A stretch of DNA of 64,000 bases from positions 62,001 to 126,000 of the forward strand of contig JBAXWB010000006.1 of NCBI GenBank assembly GCA_037128595.1, in the 5' to 3' direction. Made by a program: the position numbers and the translations under genes. Position 1 is the first letter of the stretch. Each line of letters begins with the position of its first letter. This DNA is from a bacterium. GTDB lineage: Bacteria > Verrucomicrobiota > Kiritimatiellia > CAIKKV01 > CAITUY01. Of this stretch, positions 42,212 through 49,913 are shown piece after piece. The notes below the pieces were generated by a model. It had not been told where the DNA came from. It ran no database searches and saw only the letters and a program-made list of their open reading frames with translations.

Positions 42212-43540
42212 GTGAAACATACCCCGAAAAATACCCTCTTTACTATCCTGTCTATAGTGACCGTCATTATCTCGACTTCAGTCAATGCTGATGAAGTTAA
42301 TATTGTAAAAACACTCAGGGGGAAGTACGACCTAGAAAAGAATAGAATCGAAAGCTCCACTTTCGAGAAATACACAAATGCCCTGGTCAATCTGATGCAC
42401 GACTATAAAACTAAGGGGGATATGGACGCTTACCTAGTCCTACAGAAAGAGCAGCAAACCTTCTCCTACCCCATGATTCCTGACAATCAGGCTCAACAAG
42501 CCTCGACCGAGAAAGTTTCTGGATATCAAAAATTAATTCAGATCATTGAGTCTGAACGGAATCAACGGATGACCCTCCTGCAGAAGCAATACATAGTGCG
42601 ACTAGATATGTTAATGAAAGAATTGACGGCGACCGATAAAATCGAAGACGCCCAGCTAGTCAAAAACGAGATAGACCTCATTTCTCAACTTATCCCAAAG
42701 GCTAAACCTATCGAAAACAAGGGGGATGTATTAATCACGGAAAAACAGGGTAAAGACCGACCAGTCGTCAACGACCCTAACCTAAAACCAGAAATTCAGA
42801 ACCAGAAAGTGCGAAGATTAATTGAGCACTGGAAGACTGTTCTTGATTCAAAGCCCCGACGAATTCAAGGTCGAATTGAACATGACCTGAAAGTTGAGGG
42901 TCTCTGCATTTTCGACAAAGATTGCGTTATACAGGGAGGTGTTAAAGTAATCCCGACAGCAGGGTCTATCGCCATCAATCTCGGGCGTATTTCATACACT
43001 CCGACATCTATAGTCGGTCTCCCATTTCTTTCGATAGATAAAGGAGGGTCCTGTCACACATATAGCGGCCCTGATCAGAACACTAAGTGTTTTCAGAATA
43101 CTATCTTCTATGGTCCCGTAGATATATGCTCCACACCACAATTCAAAGATTGTGTCTTTATTAGGCCGCATGAGAATTCAAGAAATAATCTCAGGGAGAT
43201 ACAGGGCTATACATCTTCTGGAGGCAATCCCGGAAAATATGTTGACTGCGGGTTTGCTGGCTACAAGTTATCAAAAATGGGAACGTTTTTACTCAGAAGC
43301 TCGGAGCGTTGCGCATTCTTGAGTTGTACCGTTCAATGGTTAATAGTAGACAAGGAGTCTGTGATATCGTTTTTTGACTTAGACTCACAACTTGCTCCTT
43401 CAATAGCAAATGCGCTATACAATTCGACAAAACGGTTTAAGGTAAACACACTTAAAGGCAAACCTGCAAATGACTATGTGGCGGGGATGCCTCAACTAGT
43501 CGAATTCCTAGATAAGATCTGGACTGATTTACCAGAATGA
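42212..43540 (+). CDS. Secreted coiled-coil protein
   Basis: A 442-residue protein. I chose the GTG at 42212, which begins a clear signal peptide (KHTPKNTLFTILSIVTVIIS, cleavage near NADE) and has GAAGGA about nine bases upstream; an ATG at 42194 is possible. Residues ~30-170 form helical coiled-coil repeats with two similar halves (MHDYKTKGDMDAYLVLQKEQ and KELTATDKIEDAQLVKNEID). The C-terminal part is beta-rich. Similar architectures occur in PVC bacteria as uncharacterised exported proteins. It runs opposite to its neighbours. Confidence 0.72.
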   Translation: MKHTPKNTLFTILSIVTVIISTSVNADEVNIVKTLRGKYDLEKNRIESSTFEKYTNALVNLMHDYKTKGDMDAYLVLQKEQQTFSYPMIPDNQAQQASTEKVSGYQKLIQIIESERNQRMTLLQKQYIVRLDMLMKELTATDKIEDAQLVKNEIDLISQLIPKAKPIENKGDVLITEKQGKDRPVVNDPNLKPEIQNQKVRRLIEHWKTVLDSKPRRIQGRIEHDLKVEGLCIFDKDCVIQGGVKVIPTAGSIAINLGRISYTPTSIVGLPFLSIDKGGSCHTYSGPDQNTKCFQNTIFYGPVDICSTPQFKDCVFIRPHENSRNNLREIQGYTSSGGNPGKYVDCGFAGYKLSKMGTFLLRSSERCAFLSCTVQWLIVDKESVISFFDLDSQLAPSIANALYNSTKRFKVNTLKGKPANDYVAGMPQLVEFLDKIWTDLPE

Positions 43541-43603
43541 ACCTCTATCCACCATAACACCGGAGGCGCCAAACGATTCTGGTCGATTGGCGCCCACCCC
43601 GGC

Positions 43604-44104
43604 TTACACGAGATCCGACGGCCTCGGATGCTGCCAGCGTTTTGCACTGGGTGACGCACGCCATCTGCGCTCCGCTAGGATCGCCTCGGCCCACTCCGCC
43701 AGCACACGGTTGGGGCCCAGATCGATCGTCTGATTCCGCCCATCTGGATCGGCATAAGTGACCAGGTAGGTATCGGTTCCATCGGTGCCATCAACACCCA
43801 TTACCATGGTGTCCCGCGGTATCTCCAAGATCTGGATCATATTCAACATGTCAGCCACGTTCAGGGCGGACGATTTTATCACCTGCGCCATCAAGAGCTG
43901 ACCAATCGCGCCCGGAGCCACTTCCCGTGATGTACCGGTCATCTGAATTACTGAGTCGGGCGCCCTGGGTGGCGCATCGGGGTCAGCGTAGGCTACACGC
44001 AAACTTTCAGCATACGCAAGCGCGGCCCGCCGCTCGTCTTCCCGCTCTTGGCGTTCAAGTTCGGCTTCCCACGTTTCCTCCATAATACTGGTGGAATCAC
44101 TCAT
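43604..44104 (-). CDS. Hypothetical acidic protein, 166 residues
   Basis: The ATG at 44104 has GGAGG six bases upstream and overlaps the end of the 46-residue gene. N-terminal Glu/Arg-rich helix (ETWEAELERQEREDERRAAL), then an Ala/Val-rich region and a compact beta part (TYLVTYADPDGRNQTIDLGP). No family recognised. It is the last gene in the minus direction before convergent secreted protein 42212-43540. Confidence 0.68.
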   Translation of the reverse strand: MSDSTSIMEETWEAELERQEREDERRAALAYAESLRVAYADPDAPPRAPDSVIQMTGTSREVAPGAIGQLLMAQVIKSSALNVADMLNMIQILEIPRDTMVMGVDGTDGTDTYLVTYADPDGRNQTIDLGPNRVLAEWAEAILAERRWRASPSAKRWQHPRPSDLV

Positions 44105-44237
44105 CGCACACCTCCGTCTCATTCTGGCCCCTGGATGCCTTGAGCCACTCCTCCGGGATCGGCGGCGCCTCGCTGTCAGGGAAGTCGGTTAATTGTTCAG
44201 TCAAATCATCCAATCGTTTCGTTGCATCACTTTGCAT
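44097..44237 (-). CDS. Small hypothetical protein, 46 residues
   Basis: An ATG at 44237 with GGAG six bases upstream opens a frame of 46 codons: MQSDATKRLDDLTEQLTDFP, then PPIPEEWLKASRGQNETEVC. Its TGA overlaps the start region of the 166-residue gene. The strong ribosome-binding site and the overlap support a real gene despite the length. It follows the terminator of the replication operon, so it needs its own promoter or readthrough. Confidence 0.6.
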   Translation of the reverse strand: MQSDATKRLDDLTEQLTDFPDSEAPPIPEEWLKASRGQNETEVCDE

Positions 44238-44258
44238 ACTATCTCCTCTCCTATTATT

Positions 44259-44287
44259 AAAAAGGGGCTGCTCACACGAGCAGCCCC
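44259..44287 (-). terminator. Rho-independent terminator of the replication operon
   Basis: GGGGCTGCTC and GAGCAGCCCC form a perfect 10-bp stem with a 4-base loop; on the minus strand five T follow. It lies nine bases after the DNA polymerase stop codon. Confidence 0.95.
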
Positions 44288-44295
44288 GGTATCAC

Positions 44296-46383
44296 TCACC
44301 CGAACGGAATCAGCCGTCCCTGGGCATCATAAACAGCCTTCGCCGCCTTGTCCCAACGCCGCATCACCGCGAATTCGGTCCGGATTTCCACGTCCGGACA
44401 CACCTGTTTCATAGCCGCAATCATGATCCTGGAGATGTCTTCAGCCGGCTCCCGATAATCATCGCGTTCCGGCACCTCCACAAGGACCTCATCATGGATG
44501 AAGGCAACCACCCGGTAGCCGGCGCGGTTCAATTCGTATAAGGCCAACTTGGCGCCATCACTAGCGAGGCCTTGGAATGGCATGTTCAATTCCTGGTTGC
44601 GACGACAGTTGGACTTCACCCGCCCCGTGGGAATCGACACGGTTGTGCCTGGGACAATCAAGCGCTGAAGTAGCCGGGAACCCTGACGAGTCTTGATGGC
44701 CTCACGCGTGATTTTATACCGATTAGCTGGACTATTTTCGATCTGCTCCCAGGCCCAATTGATTTCCTCAGGACTGAACTCACGTCCCATTGAGGACTCA
44801 GACTTCCCGCCAGCGACCCGCATCATGATGGCAGCTGCAGCTTCTGACCTGAGATGACCACCAGGGAAGGAGTCCAAGTCGAGTTCAGCGCCCAGTTGAT
44901 CCAGCGTGTTGCCTGTGTCCAGATAAAGCTCCATTTCGGGGAATAGATCCACCCACTTGGTTTGCCAGCTTTCAGCTTCCTCCACAGTCAGGTGGACACC
45001 ATAGGCCGAAGCCGCGTAACCACCCAAACTCTTGGCACTCATGCCGCCAGGCAGGGCAAAGTTAACCGCTTTTGCTTTCTGCCTGTCTTCCTTTGAGATT
45101 TGATCCGCAGGCTTCCCCAAGATCATTGCTGCGACATGCCGGTGAAGATCCACCCCCGCATTTATCAGCTCACGCATATGAGACTGGCCATACCGGCTGA
45201 AGCATATCTGAGCCAATGTGCATAATTCCAAAGTCGAATAATCACACGCAATAAGCACATGACCGGGTGACGGGATCAGACATTCACGAACACCACCCTT
45301 GCGCGGGAGGTTTTGAATGTTGGGTTTTGAGCAGGATGTCCTCCCGGTTCGCACCAGGAGATTATACCTCGGAAAGATATGCCCCCCTGATTCGCGCAAA
45401 TGATCGACATATGTCGACCTCAATTTGTCCTGCTCCTTGAATTCGAGGAAGGCCCCAACGAATTCGTGATCGGCCATCGGGGCGAGGGCATCGGCGGACT
45501 GGCATGCATCCCTGGATTTCGGGGTTACGTATAAAACTAACCCTCGTTCCTTTGCCAGCGGGGCAACAATCCCATTGAAAACCTTTTTGGTACCAGGCCG
45601 GCCAGGGACATAACCATACTGAGCCAACACGGTTTTGCTTTTATCAATCCCTGCAACCAACTCTTGGTCGAGTTTTTCGACAACGCCGAGGTCAACACAC
45701 ATTCCACGATGCTCAATGGCACGTAACGCAACATCGCCTTTCAGTTGGATGTCGTGCCCCAGGTCGCCAAACCCAATATTCTGCGTGGGGTTGTAGGGCA
45801 TTTGAAGCGAATTGACGTCCAATTCCATACGACAACCCAACACGAAGGTCGCCGTGGCGTCCAGCGCCGCATACACAAGGTATTCTGGAGGGATTGCTTG
45901 ATAATTAACGCTACCCCCCTCAAGGAATTGTCCGAATCCCTTGCGAACTGTTTCATCTTTATCCAATTCCACCCCGAGCAATTCCTTTGTCATCCAATCG
46001 AGGCTATATCGATGGGCAACATCTCCCGTTTTAGCCGTCTTAAGCAGCCGGTAGAGGATGCTAATATCGATAATACGCCCAGTATCCACCATTGGGAGGA
46101 AGTCGAACCCACAAGCCTTGGTGGTGACTTCCAAATCAAAGGAAGCCGTGTGCATGAACACACGGCAGTCTTGATGCACCTCCCAGAACGCCTGGAGGTC
46201 CTGCCGCCGAACGAAATAAGCGTTCTCCCCGTCACAAACAGAACCAACCACATAATCCTGGATAATCTGAGGATCGTCCACGGCCGTGGTTTCGGTGTCA
46301 TAGGAGAAGCAATCTGCAACCCGTCCCACAGACGGTTTCCAGACGGATGTATTGATTTTTAAATCATTGAAATCAATCTTCAT
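44296..46383 (-). CDS. Family A DNA polymerase with proofreading exonuclease
   Basis: A 695-residue replicative polymerase. The N-terminal 3'-5' exonuclease has DTET (Asp29, Glu31) and later HTASFDLE. The polymerase domain has motif A IACDYSTLEL (Asp381), motif B KAKAVNFALPGG and motif C VAFIHDEVLVEV (His630, Asp631, Glu632), so both activities should be intact. No 5'-3' nuclease is present. It is of the type seen in phages and plasmids rather than a housekeeping PolI. It overlaps the primase-helicase-type gene by ATGA and ends the operon. Confidence 0.94.
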   Translation of the reverse strand: MKIDFNDLKINTSVWKPSVGRVADCFSYDTETTAVDDPQIIQDYVVGSVCDGENAYFVRRQDLQAFWEVHQDCRVFMHTASFDLEVTTKACGFDFLPMVDTGRIIDISILYRLLKTAKTGDVAHRYSLDWMTKELLGVELDKDETVRKGFGQFLEGGSVNYQAIPPEYLVYAALDATATFVLGCRMELDVNSLQMPYNPTQNIGFGDLGHDIQLKGDVALRAIEHRGMCVDLGVVEKLDQELVAGIDKSKTVLAQYGYVPGRPGTKKVFNGIVAPLAKERGLVLYVTPKSRDACQSADALAPMADHEFVGAFLEFKEQDKLRSTYVDHLRESGGHIFPRYNLLVRTGRTSCSKPNIQNLPRKGGVRECLIPSPGHVLIACDYSTLELCTLAQICFSRYGQSHMRELINAGVDLHRHVAAMILGKPADQISKEDRQKAKAVNFALPGGMSAKSLGGYAASAYGVHLTVEEAESWQTKWVDLFPEMELYLDTGNTLDQLGAELDLDSFPGGHLRSEAAAAIMMRVAGGKSESSMGREFSPEEINWAWEQIENSPANRYKITREAIKTRQGSRLLQRLIVPGTTVSIPTGRVKSNCRRNQELNMPFQGLASDGAKLALYELNRAGYRVVAFIHDEVLVEVPERDDYREPAEDISRIMIAAMKQVCPDVEIRTEFAVMRRWDKAAKAVYDAQGRLIPFG

Positions 46384-48566
46384 GCGACCCTCACTTTCTC
46401 ATCATTCCAATCCAGTTCAGATGCGCAAACACAGGCCTGAGATGAATCTACACCCTCTGACGGCATCCCATTGGTTTGCGGTGATTGCGGTGATTCAGAG
46501 GGCACTTCTGGCAGACTTTTAATATAATTCTTACGTGAGGGGTTTACCGGAAACGGCTTTTCAATCACCGCAATCACCGCAGATTCGGGTGGTTGAAGAG
46601 TATATTTCAGCATTTTCGTATGGGTGTCCCGCTCCTGCGTGACTTTAAAGACCCGTTCGAGATGGGGCCACAGTTTTGACATGCGCTTTGAAAGCGTTTT
46701 TGGCGAAAGTTTACCCACAAAGGATGGATCCACTCTAGTGATGGCGACCACAAGCTCCGCCGCAGTTCCTTTAAACGACCCTGCGCGGACGAGTTCCAGC
46801 AAGGCGGCACCAACATTATCATTTTCGATGCTGAACATCCCCTTGTCAGCCTCAGCCGCCCTCAACGCCATCACGGCCTCATCGCCACGCCCTACGGCAC
46901 GCCCGATCCTGATAGCCATCTCGGCAAAGTCGGGGTGGCGACTATTTAGACCGCCCGGAACCGACTCATGGTCCGCCAACGCACGCAACAAGGAATGGGC
47001 GATAAAGGATAATCCTGCATCGCGATTCTGGGCAATCTCGTCAGACAGTATGGACTCCGCGGTGTCCCCCTTCCGACGGTCCAGGCGCACCACCAAAAGG
47101 CGATCCGCTAGACCTGCATCAGAAGCGAAGGACGGGTTCGCCGACGTCACACAGACCCACGCCCGCGCCTTGAGGATCACATTATCGGAGTCTGTGTAGA
47201 GTTTTCGTTTTTCACGCGAACCACCAGTCGAGGCGATCGCCAAGGCATCCGGGAACCACTCTACTTTGGTGTCGGCGTTGTCAGCGCAGGACAACCCACC
47301 CACGTTTACTCCCGACCAAAAGTCGTCTTCCTTGTCCTTCAGAACCGCGTTGATCCGGTCCGGAATGCCAAAGAGCTCGAACACCCCCCGAATCAAACGC
47401 GTTTTACCACTACCCACGTCACCCGAGATCACCAGGGGTGGTTTTGTTCGTTGGTTGGTCGGTAGGCTCATCACCCAGATCTTGAACAGGTCACGTCCGT
47501 GAGGGGCCGTCGTCGACATGTCGCTGAATAGCCGGCATCTTTCAAAGGGATCCTGTGGTTCGACCAGACTCCATGACGCAAGGGTTGCGCCGCAGGGAAA
47601 CAAGACCCCATCTGTCCCGTTATTGACCATGGTCACCCCCTCGGCAGAGACACGCGCCATATGGCCGGGCCCTGATGAAAGATAAATCACACCCGGCCTA
47701 ACGGCCCAAAAGGTTGATGGCTCAATTGGTGTGGCACGCTCTGATAATCCCTCAGTCTCCACTGCAGACTGGATGAAACTAAAGGTTCGGTCAGCCCGGT
47801 TGATCCCCAGACAGTCCGATAACCAAGCTAGAAATGAATCACTCTGCGCAGGCAGGAGCAGCTTCCGCTCTGCATCGAAGAACATAACACTGGCGAAGTC
47901 CGGGTGGTCGACATGGAAATAAAAGCTTCCACGCCCGTGCAGCCACTCGAGAACCTCCGCAGCAATCTGTTGGCTTCGTTCAGGCGCCGACAACTTCGGA
48001 ATCTGCGCGACCCCCCAGAGTTTGGCGCGAATATCCGCATTTGCACCAGACACTCCTGATGCTGAGGCTTTTTCCGTTGTCTCGAGATGGTTCTTAAAGA
48101 ATGGCCGGCTGGAATAGACCGAGCCGGGCTCGAAACAGAACACCACATCGCCTTCGATGGAATCCACCCTGCCGGGCAGATCAAACCCTGGGAGTTTGAC
48201 ATGGGCGCCATTCGTGATGCCTTCCCCGCCATTCTCAGGCACGACCACCGCAGCGAATTCGGCATCCATCTTGGCCCGGATGGCCACCCTGATGGTCACA
48301 ACCAATTCTGGCCAGGCCGCTTCCAACTGCTTGATAATCGTGCGCCGTGTGGTCGAAGTAACATGATCGTAGAACCCCTTCCGGATGATTTCCTGGGCCA
48401 ACGACTGCGGCTCGACGCCAGCGGCCTTACACTGCCCGCAGAACCGGAGCATCCAGACTGTATAGACTTCAGCCACGGTCCCGTTCAGCGGCACAGCCCC
48501 CGCCAGGACCTCTCTCAGCCGCACGGCGCCATCACGAACGAGAACATCGTCCATGCCAGCTTTCAT
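46380..48566 (-). CDS. Replicative helicase/primase-type P-loop ATPase
   Basis: A 728-residue protein. Walker A GDVGSGKTRLIRG lies near residue 385, a Walker B-like SCADNADTKVEWFPD region follows, and sensor-type SANPSFASDAGLADR plus LVVRLDRRKGD come later. This is the layout of helicase domains in DNA-replication proteins of phages and plasmids. The N-terminal 300 residues are of unknown function. The last 50 residues include the 108-bp repeat in frame. It overlaps both neighbours by ATGA in an operon with a toprim-like protein and DNA polymerase, so replication fork unwinding is the most likely role. Confidence 0.8.
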   Translation of the reverse strand: MKAGMDDVLVRDGAVRLREVLAGAVPLNGTVAEVYTVWMLRFCGQCKAAGVEPQSLAQEIIRKGFYDHVTSTTRRTIIKQLEAAWPELVVTIRVAIRAKMDAEFAAVVVPENGGEGITNGAHVKLPGFDLPGRVDSIEGDVVFCFEPGSVYSSRPFFKNHLETTEKASASGVSGANADIRAKLWGVAQIPKLSAPERSQQIAAEVLEWLHGRGSFYFHVDHPDFASVMFFDAERKLLLPAQSDSFLAWLSDCLGINRADRTFSFIQSAVETEGLSERATPIEPSTFWAVRPGVIYLSSGPGHMARVSAEGVTMVNNGTDGVLFPCGATLASWSLVEPQDPFERCRLFSDMSTTAPHGRDLFKIWVMSLPTNQRTKPPLVISGDVGSGKTRLIRGVFELFGIPDRINAVLKDKEDDFWSGVNVGGLSCADNADTKVEWFPDALAIASTGGSREKRKLYTDSDNVILKARAWVCVTSANPSFASDAGLADRLLVVRLDRRKGDTAESILSDEIAQNRDAGLSFIAHSLLRALADHESVPGGLNSRHPDFAEMAIRIGRAVGRGDEAVMALRAAEADKGMFSIENDNVGAALLELVRAGSFKGTAAELVVAITRVDPSFVGKLSPKTLSKRMSKLWPHLERVFKVTQERDTHTKMLKYTLQPPESAVIAVIEKPFPVNPSRKNYIKSLPEVPSESPQSPQTNGMPSEGVDSSQACVCASELDWNDEKVRVA
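46475..46581 (-). repeat. 108-bp repeat, copy 3, inside the helicase gene
   Basis: Same inverted ends (TTTGCGGTGATTGCGGTG and inverse) as copies 1 and 2, with more internal differences and one small length change. It lies inside the C-terminal coding part of the helicase gene and encodes AVIEKPFPVNPSRKNYIKSL in frame. Confidence 0.88.
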
Positions 48567-49201
48567 GAAAGTCTCCCTTCAAAATGAGATGGCAATACCA
48601 CCACTTTAATTTGGCAGCCTTTTTTCAAGGCCGCCGCGTTGAACCGGTGCGCAGCAAGCGCGATGTTCACATTTACAGCAGCGTCGCTGTCCAGGACAAA
48701 CGTCAATTCGGAACCCGGCTTCAGGTAGGGAGCGAGGTCGGGATGAATGTCCCGCGTTGCCGAATCCTGGCCACCGAATACTCCAGTGAGCCCGAAGGTC
48801 GGGATGCCGGCCAGAGTGGCACTCAACGCCTTTTTCTCGCCCTCGGTAATGACCAGTGGCGCCCCAGCCAACACAGCCTGATGCGCGGCCTGTGGGATGT
48901 AGACATGCGTTCCGCCAGCTCGCGGTGATAGGTATTTTGCCTCCCCCTCACCCATCCGGATCGGGCTCCGAAGCTTGACCCGAACGAAAGGTTTCCCGTC
49001 GGGCGTCATCATCGCCAGCCCAGTGGCCGGGTCCATGAACGGAATCGTATATGCTTCGGGCATGTCCGCCGGACAGAATCCTAATAACCCGCGAACTTGA
49101 TCTGGATTCACACCGTGGAATCCCGCTTCAAGGGCCTCCTCCAAAGGGATCCCCGACCGGCAGAGATCCGCAATCGCCCACTCTGGTAGTGCCCCATTCA
49201 C
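48563..49201 (-). CDS. Toprim-like replication protein (DUF3854 type)
   Basis: A 212-residue protein with PLVITEGEKKALSATLAGIP and LTFVLDSDAAVNVNIALAAH. These are the Glu (EGEKKA) and Asp-x-Asp (DSD) segments of a toprim-like domain found in DUF3854 proteins of mobile elements. It may be a primase or a nucleic-acid-processing subunit. I chose the GTG at 49201, which overlaps the upstream stop (GTGA) with AAGGCGG in front; an ATG at 49303 would overlap the previous gene by 106 bases. It overlaps the helicase gene by ATGA. Confidence 0.8.
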   Translation of the reverse strand: MNGALPEWAIADLCRSGIPLEEALEAGFHGVNPDQVRGLLGFCPADMPEAYTIPFMDPATGLAMMTPDGKPFVRVKLRSPIRMGEGEAKYLSPRAGGTHVYIPQAAHQAVLAGAPLVITEGEKKALSATLAGIPTFGLTGVFGGQDSATRDIHPDLAPYLKPGSELTFVLDSDAAVNVNIALAAHRFNAAALKKGCQIKVVVLPSHFEGRLS

Positions 49202-49488
49202 GCCGCCACCGCCTTGCCTGTGGCTTTCAAGAATTCTTGTATCTCGTTCCAGACGAAGCGCTTGCGCTGTCCTACCCGGATAAATGGCGGTTGCATGCGC
49301 CACAGCGATGTTTGACTAACACCCAACCTTTTGCCGAGTTGGATAGGTGTAAGCAAGGGTTCCTCCACCCCCTCCTGGTGACCTGGTAGTGGGTCACCTT
49401 GTAGTGCGGCTAGTGCCCTATCAATGCGCTCCTTTTCGAACCCGAATGCCGCAATAACGCCACGAATTGAACTAATTTTACTCTCCAT
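49198..49488 (-). CDS. HTH excisionase/regulator-like protein
   Basis: A 96-residue protein. Its C-terminal half is a winged-helix excisionase/MerR-type domain: LTPIQLGKRLGVSQTSLWRM, then QPPFIRVGQRKRFVWNEIQE and a terminal helix. The N-terminal 40 residues are helical. The ATG at 49488 has AGAGGA eight bases upstream; a frame from 49509 is less likely. It is the first gene of the replication operon and could direct excision or repress transcription; the palindromes upstream are candidate operators. Confidence 0.82.
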   Translation of the reverse strand: MESKISSIRGVIAAFGFEKERIDRALAALQGDPLPGHQEGVEEPLLTPIQLGKRLGVSQTSLWRMQPPFIRVGQRKRFVWNEIQEFLKATGKAVAA

Positions 49489-49502
49489 ACGAATATTCCT
49501 CT

Positions 49503-49517
49503 CCGGCAATATGCCGG
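49503..49517. promoter_or_regulatory. Palindromic operator-like site before the HTH gene
   Basis: CCGGCAATATGCCGG is a perfect inverted repeat (CCGGCA-ATA-TGCCGG) 15 bases upstream of the HTH start codon. It resembles the palindrome at 49896-49913. Confidence 0.6.
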
Positions 49518-49574
49518 TTGCACCGATTTCCAGATGCCTGGTTCGGTGTTGTTAACAGATCGAAGTATCGCAAC

Positions 49575-49617
49575 GCATGCCAAAGGCACGCGAAGGGTCG
49601 GCATGCCAAAAATGGCA
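49575..49617. promoter_or_regulatory. Paired operator-like palindromes
   Basis: GCATGCCAAA occurs twice (49575 and 49601, 26 bases apart), and each copy begins a small inverted repeat, TGCCAAAGGCA and TGCCAAAAATGGCA. The spacing is about 2.5 helical turns. Confidence 0.5.
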
Positions 49618-49845
49618 AGACCGGAATGATTTATTTGGTAAACTGCAACCTGTTGCTGTTGAATGTGTTGGCAGGATATTTTTGAGGAAATGTTTTCTGT
49701 AATATGGGTGTGGTGTGCAAAATATTTGGGCATGGTTTTCCTGCAATAAGAGTGGCAAACTCGCAAATAACTACTAACAGTATTCGACGTATACTGCTCT
49801 TCCACAATAGCTTACATAGTTATTTGACGATTAGTATATTGCCTC

Positions 49846-49872
49846 TCGCATGTTGCGGTTCGCATGTTGCGG
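49846..49872. repeat. Two direct 13-bp repeats
   Basis: TCGCATGTTGCGG at 49846-49858 and 49860-49872, one base apart. A TTGACG hexamer lies at 49824-49829 on the plus strand nearby. Confidence 0.7.
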
Positions 49873-49895
49873 AGGAGTCAATCGGGAGGGGTAAT

Positions 49896-49913
49896 ATCCG
49901 GCAATTGCCGGAT
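49896..49913. promoter_or_regulatory. Perfect 18-bp palindrome at the end of the RNA polymerase gene
   Basis: ATCCGGCAATTGCCGGAT is fully symmetric and touches the RNA polymerase stop codon. No T run follows on the minus strand, so it is more like a dimer-binding site than a terminator. Confidence 0.65.

Larger units (their letters stand above)
49489..49913. promoter_or_regulatory. Regulatory gap between RNA polymerase and replication operon
   Basis: This 425-bp gap is AT-rich in its centre and contains several symmetric sites: CCGGCAATATGCCGG (49503-49517), TGCCAAAGGCA (49578-49588), TGCCAAAAATGGCA (49604-49617), two direct TCGCATGTTGCGG copies (49846-49858, 49860-49872) and ATCCGGCAATTGCCGGAT (49896-49913). 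These are separate sites in the stretch where the replication-operon promoter must lie. An open frame over 49410-49805 is judged non-coding. Confidence 0.6.

Noticed and set aside
49410-49805. Open frame of 131 codons on the minus strand upstream of the HTH gene
   Set aside because: It overlaps the HTH gene, has no ribosome-binding site, and its amino acid sequence is low in protein-like character; the region has operator-like palindromes instead.
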